Assembly: GCA_016789745.1 (NCBI GenBank)
Contig: JAEUQF010000071.1
Span: 1-41,331, forward strand
Length of the DNA: 41,331 nt
Direction: 5' to 3'
DNA from: Bryobacterales bacterium
Lineage (GTDB): Bacteria; Acidobacteriota; Terriglobia; Bryobacterales; Bryobacteraceae
The position numbers and the translations under genes are program-made. Within the stretch, counting starts at the first letter, position 1. Every line of letters begins with the position of its first letter. Below the pieces are notes generated by a model that saw only the letters and a list, made by a program, of their open reading frames with translations, was not told the origin of the DNA and did no database searches. Shown here one piece after another: positions 33,713 to 41,331 of the stretch.

Positions 33713-34959
33713 CTTGCCGAGAGCATGCCTTGCACGGTGGATTGCAGACGATCCCGGAACCTGTGCCAGCTGAATTGCTCGGCCTTCTGCCGCGCAGCGT
33801 CGCGCATCTCACGGAGAGCGTCGCGGTTGTCAACGCACCACTGCAGCCGTTGGTACAGGGCTCCGGTGTCACCGGGCTCGACGACGAAGCCATCGCACTG
33901 CTCGTCAACAATATCCGGGGCGGCGGTTCGGGTTGTGCTGAGAACGGGAAGACCACACGCCATGGCCTCCAGCAACACATGGCCGAAGCCCTCGGCCAGT
34001 GAGGGAAACACAAACAGGTCGGCTGCCTGATAGGCCGCCAGGAGTTCAGCGTCGGACACATTGGGCCGTACCTGGATAGCCGGGCCGTTGTGCTGGAACA
34101 ATGCGAGATCATCAACAACGCGCCCGCAAATCGTCAGTTGCGCGCTCCCCTCCGGCAATTGGGAGAATGCATCCAGCAGGTAGCTGATGCCTTTTCTCTG
34201 GCAAATGGATCCGACAAAAAGCAGCTGCACCGGGCCATTGCTGCCGCGGCGAACCGCAGCGGGCCGAAACCGATCGAGATCCGTTCCGTAGGGGACAACG
34301 TGAATTCGACCGGCGGGAATTCCATTCTCGATCAGCGTCGCGCGTGTGAAGGAGGATGCCGCGATCCAATCCCCGGCCATCAGAGGTTCTTCGATGAGCC
34401 GTTGCAGATCAGCCTGTGGCAGCGACAGTTCCCACTCTTTCGCCAGTGAGGAAGAGCACTCCGGATGCAGCCGTAACTCCTCCGAGAGGATTCGCCGCAC
34501 CGTGACAGGATGCGGATGCAGTTGGAACAGGATCCGCGGTACGGGAATGTCGCCCAGGTGAGAGAAGGCATCGAAGCCGTAGTAGCTGTAGCTCAGCAGC
34601 GCGGCGGAGTTGCGGTTCGCGAGTCTGCCGGCGGTGGCACCAAGCGTTGCATCACACCAGCGAGTGGCATCCCGGCGTAGCGCAAACGGCGCGGATCGCA
34701 TTCGTTCCAGGGCCAGGGAGGCCAACCCGCTGAACCAGCAGCACTTCACGCTGGACCAGGGAAGCCCCGCCCTGCTCCGCGCCTTCAGTTGCGTGGTGAC
34801 GCCGCGTGGGGCGAAGTTCTCAACCGTCGATGCAACGCCGCCGGAGGGCCAGTAGAGATCCGTAACAAGGGTATCCAGCAGACCGGCTTCCTGCAGAGCG
34901 AGCGCGACATGGTAGCCGTCGCGCGCACCGCGATGCACTGTTACTACTTTCTGTGCCAT
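33688..34959 (-). CDS. GT4-family glycosyltransferase
   Basis: The 423-residue protein has the GT-B fold of family GT4: V-V-P-Y-G-T-D-L-D-R-F (222-231), L-L-F-V-G-S-I-C-Q-R-K-G, and E-G-F-G-H-V-L-L-E-A-M-A-C-G-L-P (Glu323 and Glu331 form the E-x7-E donor-binding pair). It would transfer a sugar from a nucleotide donor to a growing lipid-linked repeat unit in the cytoplasm. The ATG at 34959 was chosen because a longer frame would run into the upstream gene. It starts 22 bp after the stop of the secreted domain protein. Confidence 0.93.
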   Translation of the reverse strand: MAQKVVTVHRGARDGYHVALALQEAGLLDTLVTDLYWPSGGVASTVENFAPRGVTTQLKARSRAGLPWSSVKCCWFSGLASLALERMRSAPFALRRDATRWCDATLGATAGRLANRNSAALLSYSYYGFDAFSHLGDIPVPRILFQLHPHPVTVRRILSEELRLHPECSSSLAKEWELSLPQADLQRLIEEPLMAGDWIAASSFTRATLIENGIPAGRIHVVPYGTDLDRFRPAAVRRGSNGPVQLLFVGSICQRKGISYLLDAFSQLPEGSAQLTICGRVVDDLALFQHNGPAIQVRPNVSDAELLAAYQAADLFVFPSLAEGFGHVLLEAMACGLPVLSTTRTAAPDIVDEQCDGFVVEPGDTGALYQRLQWCVDNRDALREMRDAARQKAEQFSWHRFRDRLQSTVQGMLSARCLEAEPC

Positions 34960-34981
34960 GGCTGTATGACTTACCGGATCT

Positions 34982-36154
34982 TCATCGACAACGGAGGCAG
35001 CGCGGGCGCTTTCGGCCACTTGATTGTGCCGGGTCCTGTTCCACCGCAAGGGTGACCTTCTGCACGCAGAACTGGTAGTTCACCTCATCGCCCCAGGGAT
35101 CTCCCCAGTTCTTGACGTCTGAGAAGACCAGGTGGAAAGAGAGTCCATCCTCGGCGATCCATTTCGGTGCGATGACTGGCTCATAGAGGCGGCTTCCGGG
35201 GTCGCCCGGGGCCAACCATGCTTCATCCTCATGAACCTGAGTCCACGGCCCCCAGGGATTGGGTGCGGTGTAGATCCCCAGATACATCGGGAGTTTCGCG
35301 AACACGCCACCGCGACCTGTGCCACCGGCCGCCATCATGTAGAGATTCAGAGCTTTGTTATAGACCACGGACGGATGCCAGGAGTACCGCAAGTCTTCGG
35401 CAACCCATCCGTCGGGGAAAATGTGCACGGGTTGGCGATCTTCAATGGACGCGCTCCATTCCGCGCCGCCCTGGTCATCCGCGCGGACAAAAAACTCGTA
35501 GAACTCGCGATCCCGAATATGGCCGACAGGAACGCGGGCGAGAACCAACTGCCGCATGCGTTCATCGGACTGGCTGTTTGGCGCGTAGAGGTAGAGGTAG
35601 CCGTCGACATTGTCCTCATAGTCGCGGCCAAACTGCAGAATACTGATGTGGGCAAAGGCGCTATCGCGAACATCCCAGAAGAACATGTTTTCCGGTGTGG
35701 CCGGTGCCCAAGTCATCGGTGTGCCGTCGCTCATTTGCCAGGACTGGCCCAAGTCTTCACTGAACACCAACCGCGACCCATTAAAGGGAGCCAGCATCTG
35801 CGGTGTGTGCGAGATGAAGTGATACAGAGTGCCCTTGATAGAGACGATGCCGTAGCCATACCAGCGATGTGCTCTTCCGATTTCCGGGTACCCAGGCAGG
35901 TCTTCCGGCTCAAAGTTCGCGGCGTCACCGCGGAGACGCCAGATTCGCGTGTTGTACTCCGGGCCTCCCCATCCCATGCCATCTCCGAGAACGGTGTACT
36001 GCGCGTCGTCACTGGCCCATGTCATATGCCAGTTATCGCCGTGACCGCTGCGAGAGACGTGTGGATCAAACAGCACTCCTGTCACCCGCACTTCAGCGCT
36101 AGCCGTAGTTATGGTGACCGCCGCGAGGAAGAGAGGGGCGAAGATCAGCGGCAT
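34982..36154 (-). CDS. Secreted stand-alone 'HGDNWHMTW' domain protein, paralogue of the giant protein's C-terminus
   Basis: The 390-residue protein has a signal peptide (1-20, T-T-A-S-A cut) and one domain. Conserved text includes S-G-H-G-D-N-W-H-M-T-W, D-L-P-G-Y-P-E-I, H-W/R-W-Y-G-Y-G-I-V-S-I and S-R-L-Y-E-P-V-I-A-P-K-W-I. It aligns almost end to end with residues 1194-1542 of the protein at 20920-25548. The pattern of short beta segments with W/G-rich motifs suggests a beta-propeller. It resembles DUF4185/DUF5005-type proteins, some of which are arabinan-cleaving enzymes, but that is an inference. It sits between two glycosyltransferase genes, overlapping the upstream one by 10 bp, so its target may be the polymer made here. 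Confidence 0.82.
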   Translation of the reverse strand: MPLIFAPLFLAAVTITTASAEVRVTGVLFDPHVSRSGHGDNWHMTWASDDAQYTVLGDGMGWGGPEYNTRIWRLRGDAANFEPEDLPGYPEIGRAHRWYGYGIVSIKGTLYHFISHTPQMLAPFNGSRLVFSEDLGQSWQMSDGTPMTWAPATPENMFFWDVRDSAFAHISILQFGRDYEDNVDGYLYLYAPNSQSDERMRQLVLARVPVGHIRDREFYEFFVRADDQGGAEWSASIEDRQPVHIFPDGWVAEDLRYSWHPSVVYNKALNLYMMAAGGTGRGGVFAKLPMYLGIYTAPNPWGPWTQVHEDEAWLAPGDPGSRLYEPVIAPKWIAEDGLSFHLVFSDVKNWGDPWGDEVNYQFCVQKVTLAVEQDPAQSSGRKRPRCLRCR

Positions 36155-37278
36155 GTTGCCCCCTCGAGCACCTGTTGCAGGATGGCCGCCGATCGCGCCC
36201 AGGTAAAAGTGCCGGCGCGCTGCCGGCCCGCCAGGGCAAACTGCTGACCCCTGCCGGGATTGCGAGCCAAGTCCAGCAACGCCTCCACGTGAGCGGAGGG
36301 ATCATCGGGTGACAGGAGAATGGCCGCGCTGCCGCAGATGTCCGGCAGAGAAGCGACGCAGGTGGTCACAAGCGGCGCGCCACTGGCCATTGCTTCCACC
36401 GCTGGGATGCCGAAGCCTTCGTACCGTGTGGGAAACCATACCGCACAAGCTTTTCGATACAGCGAACACAGTTGCTCATCATCCACGAAACCGGCGAGGA
36501 TGACGGAACTGCCGAGTGCGGCTGCCCGCTGCTGGTAGGGGAGCGTGTTGTGTCCGGCAATTACCAATCGCGCCTCCGGCAGCTCCCGCATCACCTCCGG
36601 CCAGGCGGCTAGAATCAGATCCGCATTCTTGCGGTAGTGAAGGCCGCCTGGAACCAGGAAGAAGATTTGGGAGTCAATGCCAAGGCGGGTGAGTATGGCG
36701 TCACCCTCAGGCGATGGCGGGTGAAAGAACCGCTCCAGCACGCCGTTGGGCACCACTTTCAGGCGACCCTGTAATCCGGGCAGGAAGTGCGCGAGCCGAT
36801 CGGCGGAGAAGGCGGACGGTGTGATGACAACATCGGCGTTCCGGGCGACCTTGCGATACAGGAGTTTCCATTTGAGCGATTGCTTCATACGGGCCAGGCT
36901 CCAGGCAAGGGCATCGCGCTCAAAGATGGCGGCATCATGCATGAGCACCGCAAGCGCACTGCGTTTTGTGGGGACATAGGATTCGGCCGAGCAGAATGTG
37001 ACGTCGACGTTAGGCCAGTAGCTTTCGGCGCGCGACTGGCCCGTCAGCAACCAGAAGGCCTGCTGAATGGATGTTTCATGCCGGATGAAATGATAGGGCA
37101 TGGACACCCAAGGCTCCCCCACCAAGGGAACAATCCGTTGGTGATCGGCGGGGTCGGCGAGAACACGGACACGCACCCGCGGGCGCACGGCCAAGTGCTC
37201 CGTCAACTGGCGGGCGACTCTGCCTGCTCCGGTGGACCCGTGTATGTTTCTGAGGTGAACGTAGGCGAGGATGTTCAC
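36145..37278 (-). CDS. GT4-family glycosyltransferase
   Basis: The 377-residue protein is a GT-B enzyme of family GT4. It has G-S-T-G-A-G-R-V-A-R (14-23, N-terminal Gly-rich loop), V-V-P-N-G-V (175-180), V-P-G-G-L-H-Y-R-K-N and R-Y-E-G-F-G-I-P-A-V-E-A-M-A-S-G (Glu287 and Glu295 as the E-x7-E pair). It resembles mannosyl- or rhamnosyltransferases of capsule loci. Its ATG overlaps the flippase stop by 4 bp and its stop overlaps the secreted domain gene by 10 bp, placing all three in one transcript. Confidence 0.94.
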   Translation of the reverse strand: MNILAYVHLRNIHGSTGAGRVARQLTEHLAVRPRVRVRVLADPADHQRIVPLVGEPWVSMPYHFIRHETSIQQAFWLLTGQSRAESYWPNVDVTFCSAESYVPTKRSALAVLMHDAAIFERDALAWSLARMKQSLKWKLLYRKVARNADVVITPSAFSADRLAHFLPGLQGRLKVVPNGVLERFFHPPSPEGDAILTRLGIDSQIFFLVPGGLHYRKNADLILAAWPEVMRELPEARLVIAGHNTLPYQQRAAALGSSVILAGFVDDEQLCSLYRKACAVWFPTRYEGFGIPAVEAMASGAPLVTTCVASLPDICGSAAILLSPDDPSAHVEALLDLARNPGRGQQFALAGRQRAGTFTWARSAAILQQVLEGATCR

Positions 37279-38792
37279 TGCTGTAACTCCGATCGGCGGT
37301 CAGCGCCTGTCAGCCGGGCCCAGTTCAGGGTTTGTGGAATCCACCCGTGCATCTGCCCGCATCGCAGCAGCAGGAGTGAGAAGACTACTCCCGCGAGGAA
37401 GATCGCCTCACTCAGAACCAGTCCAGCGGCCGGGTATGTAACACGCAGGCAGCCAAGGAGGATAAGAACCGCGGCGGCGGATATTGCAATGCCAACTGCC
37501 TGCAGGCAACTTCGATGCGGAGCATCCAGGCGCCGCAGTGCGAGGACAACGATGGCCGCCGAACTCACATGCCCCGCGACGTAAGCCGCCATGGCCGCAA
37601 CGGCTCCTCCGCTGCCGATAAACAAAGAGCCAAATACCGCGACCGTGATCGCCCACTGCAGGTGCGCGAGGGCGACGGTCCGGATGGATACGACGCTGAG
37701 ACGGGCAATGGCCGGCGTCACTGTCATGTGAACGATCGCGGACCCGATAGCCATAACAGCGGGCAACTCAGCACCGCGGAATGCCGATCCATAGGCGTTG
37801 AGTGCGAATGGCAGTACGGCCATGGCCGCCCCGCCGATAAAGATGCCGGCCAGGGCGGCGAAGACGGTTGCCATTCCAGTAACCCGCTCGGCGCCTCCGT
37901 GCGCCTGCCCGGACTCATCTGTCATCAGCGGGTAACTGACGATCCCCATCAGGCCAGGTACCATCGACACGATGTTTCGCAACTGCATGCCGACGGAGAA
38001 GTACGCTACCTGCGTGAGTGTGGAGTCCATTCGCCCGACCAGTGTGAGCACCCACCAGCCGGCAAGGTTCAGGCCGATACCACTAGCCACATGCAGGAAT
38101 CCGAAGGCCCACAGCCTGCGCAGGAGGAAGCCAAGCCGTTCACTACCCTCCTGGGCGCGCTCCAGGTGGAGCGGGCGCACCAAAACGATTACCAGTAGTA
38201 GCGCAAGCATCCCCAGCCCTGCCTGGCATACCAGCATCCAGGACGCACCCAGTCGCGCCGCGGCCGGCAGGAAAGCAAGCATCCCTGTTCCGAACAGGCA
38301 GGAGAAAGCGACAAGGGCGACAAACTTCTGCTGGCCGATCAGTAAGTTGCGGAAGCAATCCATCAGGATCAGGGCCGCGGCAGTGGCAGCGGCGATCTGC
38401 AATAAGGGTTCCAGCGCGGCATTGTCCAGCAGGAGTCGCGCCATGGGTTTCGCGGCCGGCAGCAGCACACCGGCGGCCGCCACTGCCGACGTGATACTTA
38501 CAATGGCAAGTGCCAGTAGATACTGGCGATGAGAGGGGCAGCCTGGAGGATAGGTGCCGGAGAAGCGAAGAGCGGTGGCTCCGATCCCGGCACCGGCGTA
38601 AGTGGCGACACTACTTGCCGTACTAAGTGCGAGCGAGTATGCTCCGAACACCTGGACGCCACCTAAGCGTGCTGCTAGTACATTTGCCAGGAAGCCGAGT
38701 CCCCGCTCCAGTATTGTTGCTGCACCGACAGCGGAGGCACCGCGCGCAAACACCCGATAGGTAGAAAGGTTGGCGCGTGCGGGGTCAGTCAT
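37275..38792 (-). CDS. Wzx-like oligosaccharide flippase
   Basis: The 505-residue protein has 12-14 predicted membrane spans and the polysaccharide biosynthesis (MOP) exporter pattern: A-T-I-L-E-R-G-L-G-F-L-A-N-V-L-A-A-R-L-G near the N-terminus and G-A-Y-S-L-A-L-S. It would flip undecaprenyl-linked repeat units across the inner membrane. The ATG at 38792 was chosen over a longer frame because it opens directly before the first conserved helix. A possible promoter lies about 140 bp upstream. Confidence 0.9.
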   Translation of the reverse strand: MTDPARANLSTYRVFARGASAVGAATILERGLGFLANVLAARLGGVQVFGAYSLALSTASSVATYAGAGIGATALRFSGTYPPGCPSHRQYLLALAIVSITSAVAAAGVLLPAAKPMARLLLDNAALEPLLQIAAATAAALILMDCFRNLLIGQQKFVALVAFSCLFGTGMLAFLPAAARLGASWMLVCQAGLGMLALLLVIVLVRPLHLERAQEGSERLGFLLRRLWAFGFLHVASGIGLNLAGWWVLTLVGRMDSTLTQVAYFSVGMQLRNIVSMVPGLMGIVSYPLMTDESGQAHGGAERVTGMATVFAALAGIFIGGAAMAVLPFALNAYGSAFRGAELPAVMAIGSAIVHMTVTPAIARLSVVSIRTVALAHLQWAITVAVFGSLFIGSGGAVAAMAAYVAGHVSSAAIVVLALRRLDAPHRSCLQAVGIAISAAAVLILLGCLRVTYPAAGLVLSEAIFLAGVVFSLLLLRCGQMHGWIPQTLNWARLTGADRRSELQQ

Positions 38793-38930
38793 GGAAACAG
38801 GCAGAGTTAGCCGGAAAGGAGGTATCTGCGTTGTGGAACGAGGATTGCTCTCGCTACATCTGCTAACTGGACAAGCCTCCGGCATGGATAATCCCAATAA
38901 CGACTTCTAAGTAGTGCAAACTCAATCAGC

Positions 38931-38959
38931 ATTCTGCGGCATTGTGCGGTACAGGTCAA
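38931..38959 (-). promoter_or_regulatory. Possible sigma-70 promoter between the antiterminator and flippase genes
   Basis: On the minus strand, TTGACC (38959-38954) and CAGAAT (38936-38931) are 17 bp apart. The 221-bp gap here is the largest in the operon, so an internal promoter or an antiterminator-responsive leader is plausible. Confidence 0.35.
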
Positions 38960-39013
38960 TATCGCAGTTAGTGTGACGTATAGATTTGTATGTTACTGTA
39001 GCGACGCTGGTGG

Positions 39014-39544
39014 TTACACGAAGACAGTACCTCGCTGGGGCAGATAGTTCGGAGAAGGTTCAATGTCGATGCCGTCAATCTCGACGCAGACGGCGCGGTT
39101 CAGCAGAGAAACAGACAGGACGACGCGAGAGACGCGCCTCTCTTCCAGGAGAGTGCCCTCGACGCCGGCCAACGCGCCCGACTTGATGCGAACTCTCGAG
39201 CCTGTGGGAATCGCGGGTAAGGGAAGGGCATGGACACCGGACCGGCAAAGCTGAAGAAGCCCGTTCATCTCTTCGTCACCTACAGGCAGCGGCACAACAC
39301 CTTGACTCACAATTCGGATCACACCCGGGGTGGTGAGCACGAGAGTCTTCTGGCGCAGGGCCAGCCGGCAGAACAGATATGTGGGAAACAGTGGCAGGTC
39401 CAGCCACTTATAGCGGTCGCTCCAGCGTCGCCTGCAGCGATACATCGGCACGCACACTTCGAACCCTTTCTCGATCAGGACTGCGCCGATCTGTTTCTCC
39501 ATCTTCGGGCGAACGAACACGGCATACCAATTGGAGTCGCTCAT
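39014..39544 (-). CDS. NusG/RfaH-like transcription antiterminator (UpxY type)
   Basis: The 176-residue protein has an NGN domain (W-Y-A-V-F-V-R-P-K-M-E-K-Q, 6-18; F-P-T-Y-L-F-C-R, a NusG hallmark) and a C-terminal KOW-like region (G-S-R-V-R-I-K-S-G-A-L-A-G-V-E-G-T). Specialised paralogues of this type ride with RNA polymerase and allow long polysaccharide operons to be transcribed past early terminators. Its place just before the 12-kb run of genes fits that role. It begins 18 bp after the GT2 stop. No ops-like recruitment site was recognised. Confidence 0.9.
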   Translation of the reverse strand: MSDSNWYAVFVRPKMEKQIGAVLIEKGFEVCVPMYRCRRRWSDRYKWLDLPLFPTYLFCRLALRQKTLVLTTPGVIRIVSQGVVPLPVGDEEMNGLLQLCRSGVHALPLPAIPTGSRVRIKSGALAGVEGTLLEERRVSRVVLSVSLLNRAVCVEIDGIDIEPSPNYLPQRGTVFV

Positions 39545-39562
39545 GACCGCTCCAGGAAGGCG

Positions 39563-40390
39563 TCAGTCCGCGGCGTGGGCAGCCATGCCTTTGGAATGCC
39601 GTTCGGCCACGGATGCCGCGAGAACGGGAATGCGGCGATAAGAACTTCGCAGGCTACAAAGCAAGTTGAAGCGAAAGATGTACCAAAGCGCCGCGACGCC
39701 ATCGGAGAACCCGATCTTTTTGCCCTGTTCGTAGGTTCTGCCGTGATAGCTAATGGGTATTTCGTAGATCCTGCACTGCAGCTTCGCCACCTTTGCCGTA
39801 ACCTCGATCTCGAATCCGAAGCCGGTGGAAATGATGATCATCTCCCGGAGGATCGGCCCACGGAAGGCCTTATACCCGGTCTCCACGTCCGTGAGGTTGA
39901 TGTTCGTGAAGAGATTGGATAGGAATGTGAGGCCTCGATTCGCGAGGAAATGATAGAAGTAGAGTACCCGCGCGGCTTTCCGGATCAGGAAGCGAGATCC
40001 ATACACCACATCGGCAAGACCATCTTCAATGGGCTGGATCAAGGATGGAATCTCGCTGGGATCATACTCTAGATCGGCGTCCTGCACGACGACAATAGAC
40101 CCCCTAGTGAGGGCGAAGCCGGTCTTCAACGCTGCAGTCTTGCCCTGGTTGACGCGGTGATGCGCCACACGGACGCGATCGTCCCGCAGGGCGAGCGTGT
40201 CGGCGATGCGGCCTGAATTGTCGAGGGAGCAGTCATTGACAACGATAACCTCCAGGACCTGAGGAAGTTGCAGGAGTTTCTCGACCACGATGGCGAGAGT
40301 AGCCTCTTCATTAAAGGCAGGTACGACGATGGATACGAACCGCTGGTTGGATCCAGCGATGCTGGGACATTGATTGCTATCGGTAATCAC
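39563..40390 (-). CDS. GT2-family glycosyltransferase
   Basis: The 275-residue protein has the GT2 fold: I-V-V-P-A-F-N-E-E (21-29), V-N-D-C-S-L-D-N-S (51-59) and V-Q-D-A-D-L-E-Y-D-P (102-111) with metal-binding Asp residues. It resembles DPM1/polyprenyl-phosphate glucose synthases (V-E-T-G-Y-K-A-F-R). The GTG at 40390 was chosen over an upstream frame start because a strong ribosome-binding site lies seven bases before it. It may prime the lipid carrier with sugar for the GT-C enzymes. Confidence 0.93.
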   Translation of the reverse strand: MITDSNQCPSIAGSNQRFVSIVVPAFNEEATLAIVVEKLLQLPQVLEVIVVNDCSLDNSGRIADTLALRDDRVRVAHHRVNQGKTAALKTGFALTRGSIVVVQDADLEYDPSEIPSLIQPIEDGLADVVYGSRFLIRKAARVLYFYHFLANRGLTFLSNLFTNINLTDVETGYKAFRGPILREMIIISTGFGFEIEVTAKVAKLQCRIYEIPISYHGRTYEQGKKIGFSDGVAALWYIFRFNLLCSLRSSYRRIPVLAASVAERHSKGMAAHAAD

Positions 40391-40397
40391 GTGCGGT

Positions 40398-40402
40398 CCT
40401 CC
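40398..40402 (-). promoter_or_regulatory. Strong ribosome-binding site deciding the GT2 GTG start
   Basis: GGAGG on the minus strand lies 7 bp before the GTG at 40390, an optimal Shine-Dalgarno position. No comparable site precedes the upstream in-frame ATG at 40462. Confidence 0.8.
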
Positions 40403-40438
40403 GGGGTAAGGGCGGCGTTTCGAGAACGAATCGAGCCG

Positions 40439-40456
40439 GGTGCGTCGTAACGCACC
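40439..40456. repeat. 7-bp hairpin upstream of the GT2 gene
   Basis: GGTGCGT and ACGCACC enclose the tetraloop CGTA in the 149-bp gap between the partial membrane transferase and the GT2 gene. No T tract follows. It could be an attenuator or an antiterminator loading hairpin. Confidence 0.4.
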
Positions 40457-40539
40457 ACGCAAGTGCTGCGTACACTCGCAGGTAGAGCCACAGCATAACT
40501 CAACACTTAGATTTCGGAAAGACCTTACTGTCTCGTGTT

Positions 40540-41331
40540 CTACCTGGATATGTATGCGTCTCTACTTACTGAGCCAGCCCGGAGAAGTATGGGCGTTGGT
40601 AAAGGCGCGTCGGGCTCGATAAGCCAGAACGTGCGGCCGGGATATCTGTCCAGTATCCGGGCATTATCGATACCGCGGTCATGAGCCCATATGACCGGCG
40701 CATCATCTATATTGGCGAGATTGTAAACCCATTCGTACCTGGAAGAATGTCCAGGTGCGTACCGTACCAGCACGACATGACCGCCGGGGAAATCTTTAAG
40801 CTGTTTCTGCAGCAGGTGCCGGTTGAAGGGAAACTCACGACCCATCCTTGCTTCGGCTACCACCTTTGCTTCCTGCCGTAGCTTCCGAATCGCCAGGACC
40901 GAAGACCAGAGCAGCGTGCCGAGCAGTAACGCGGCGAAGATTGCTCCTTGACGGCGGATTGTCCAGAGACCGCGGTACCCCAGGGCGATCCACACGGCGA
41001 GTAAGGGCGCCATGTAATGCTGAAAGAAGAAGACTGCAAGGAATAGAGCGGTCAGGGCTCCTAGAGATACTAATACTAGTAATCTTACCAGGGTGTCGTT
41101 GCGGGCCGTCGGGAGTAACAGCGCGACCAGCAACATTCCACACCAGAGAGCGGCGCTCCTTGCAATCTCAATCGATCGCCCGACTAAGAGCAACCACTTG
41201 CTTCCATACCGCGCCGACGCATAGTCCTGATACTCCATGACTGCATGCTGCGTGGCAAGAGCCCGGTTGGAGTGTACCTTTGGCGGGTACTCAGGAAGGG
41301 GCCAGAGCGGGGGGACGGCTGCATACGTGCG
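40540..41331 (-). CDS. C-terminal part of a membrane glycosyltransferase (GT39/ArnT-like), 5' end beyond the window
   Basis: The frame runs from the right window edge to a stop at 40540 (263 residues seen). It contains several membrane spans (about residues 50-150 of the visible part) and then a soluble domain of about 110 residues, which is the layout of the second half of GT-C enzymes. The text near the edge (W-P-L-P-E-Y-P-P-K-V-H-S-N-R-A-L-A) continues without a start, and the internal ATG at 41238 is not the true start. The catalytic first loop lies outside the window, so the family is inferred. Confidence 0.75.
   Translation of the reverse strand, partial: RTYAAVPPLWPLPEYPPKVHSNRALATQHAVMEYQDYASARYGSKWLLLVGRSIEIARSAALWCGMLLVALLLPTARNDTLVRLLVLVSLGALTALFLAVFFFQHYMAPLLAVWIALGYRGLWTIRRQGAIFAALLLGTLLWSSVLAIRKLRQEAKVVAEARMGREFPFNRHLLQKQLKDFPGGHVVLVRYAPGHSSRYEWVYNLANIDDAPVIWAHDRGIDNARILDRYPGRTFWLIEPDAPLPTPILLRAGSVSRDAYISR

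Noticed and set aside
36787..37584. 265-codon plus-strand open frame within the glycosyltransferase/flippase genes
   Set aside because: It is antisense to genes with clear GT4 and flippase motifs, and its own text matches no family.
1..41331. CRISPR arrays, intact insertion sequences, integrase genes
   Set aside because: I looked for regularly spaced direct repeats, transposase motifs and tyrosine-recombinase motifs and saw none in the window.

Overview
This is GC-rich bacterial chromosome, most likely from an acidobacterium of the Solibacter/Bryobacter/Paludibaculum type. That placement is an inference from gene content: a winged-helix/TolB-propeller one-component regulator, Tat-exported Gfo/Idh/MocA and DegT-like proteins, a FecR-like protein with an Ala/Gly-rich tail, and PEP-CTERM material beside exopolysaccharide genes. 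No marker gene in the window settles the species.

Region 1 (about 1-17,465) is dense and ordinary. It holds a secreted class C beta-lactamase-like hydrolase, a Tat-exported DegT-family PLP protein, the propeller regulator, a two-motif aspartyl protease, ribosomal protein L31 (rpmE), a subtilase with a PA insert, the FecR-like protein, a membrane-anchored TPR protein coupled to an esterase, ruvA coupled to a phosphodiesterase, rsmE, a Gfo/Idh/MocA oxidoreductase coupled to a deacetylase-type amidohydrolase, and a small DUF1801 protein. Many neighbours overlap by 4-8 bp.

Region 2 (about 17,466-20,919) is nearly devoid of intact genes. It starts with the 3' half of a tRNA gene, probably tRNA-Thr(CGT), on the minus strand. 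This is the scar expected where an integrative element has inserted into a tRNA. It also holds a broken histidine-kinase ATPase fragment and at least six hairpin-forming inverted repeats. By the geometry of tRNA integration, the inserted DNA should run rightwards from 17,908 and could include the whole polysaccharide locus.

Region 3 (20,920-41,331) is a surface-polysaccharide locus. A 1,542-residue secreted multimodular protein (barrel-like N-terminal domain, two Ig-like domains, two LamG domains, C-terminal 'HGDNWHMTW' domain) and a PEP-CTERM protein are on the plus strand. Facing them is a minus-strand run of 14 genes: membrane glycosyltransferase (cut by the window edge), GT2, NusG/RfaH-like antiterminator, Wzx-like flippase, GT4, a secreted stand-alone copy of the 'HGDNWHMTW' domain, GT4, Wzy-like polymerase, GT-C membrane transferase, C-methyltransferase-type protein, polyprenyl-phosphate GT2, FkbM methyltransferase, acyltransferase 3, and a small unknown protein. 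Together these describe Wzx/Wzy-type synthesis of a methylated, acylated polymer. The same predicted glycan-active domain occurs inside the operon and at the end of the giant secreted protein, which suggests a dedicated polymer-processing or polymer-binding pair. That is the most interesting candidate system in the window.
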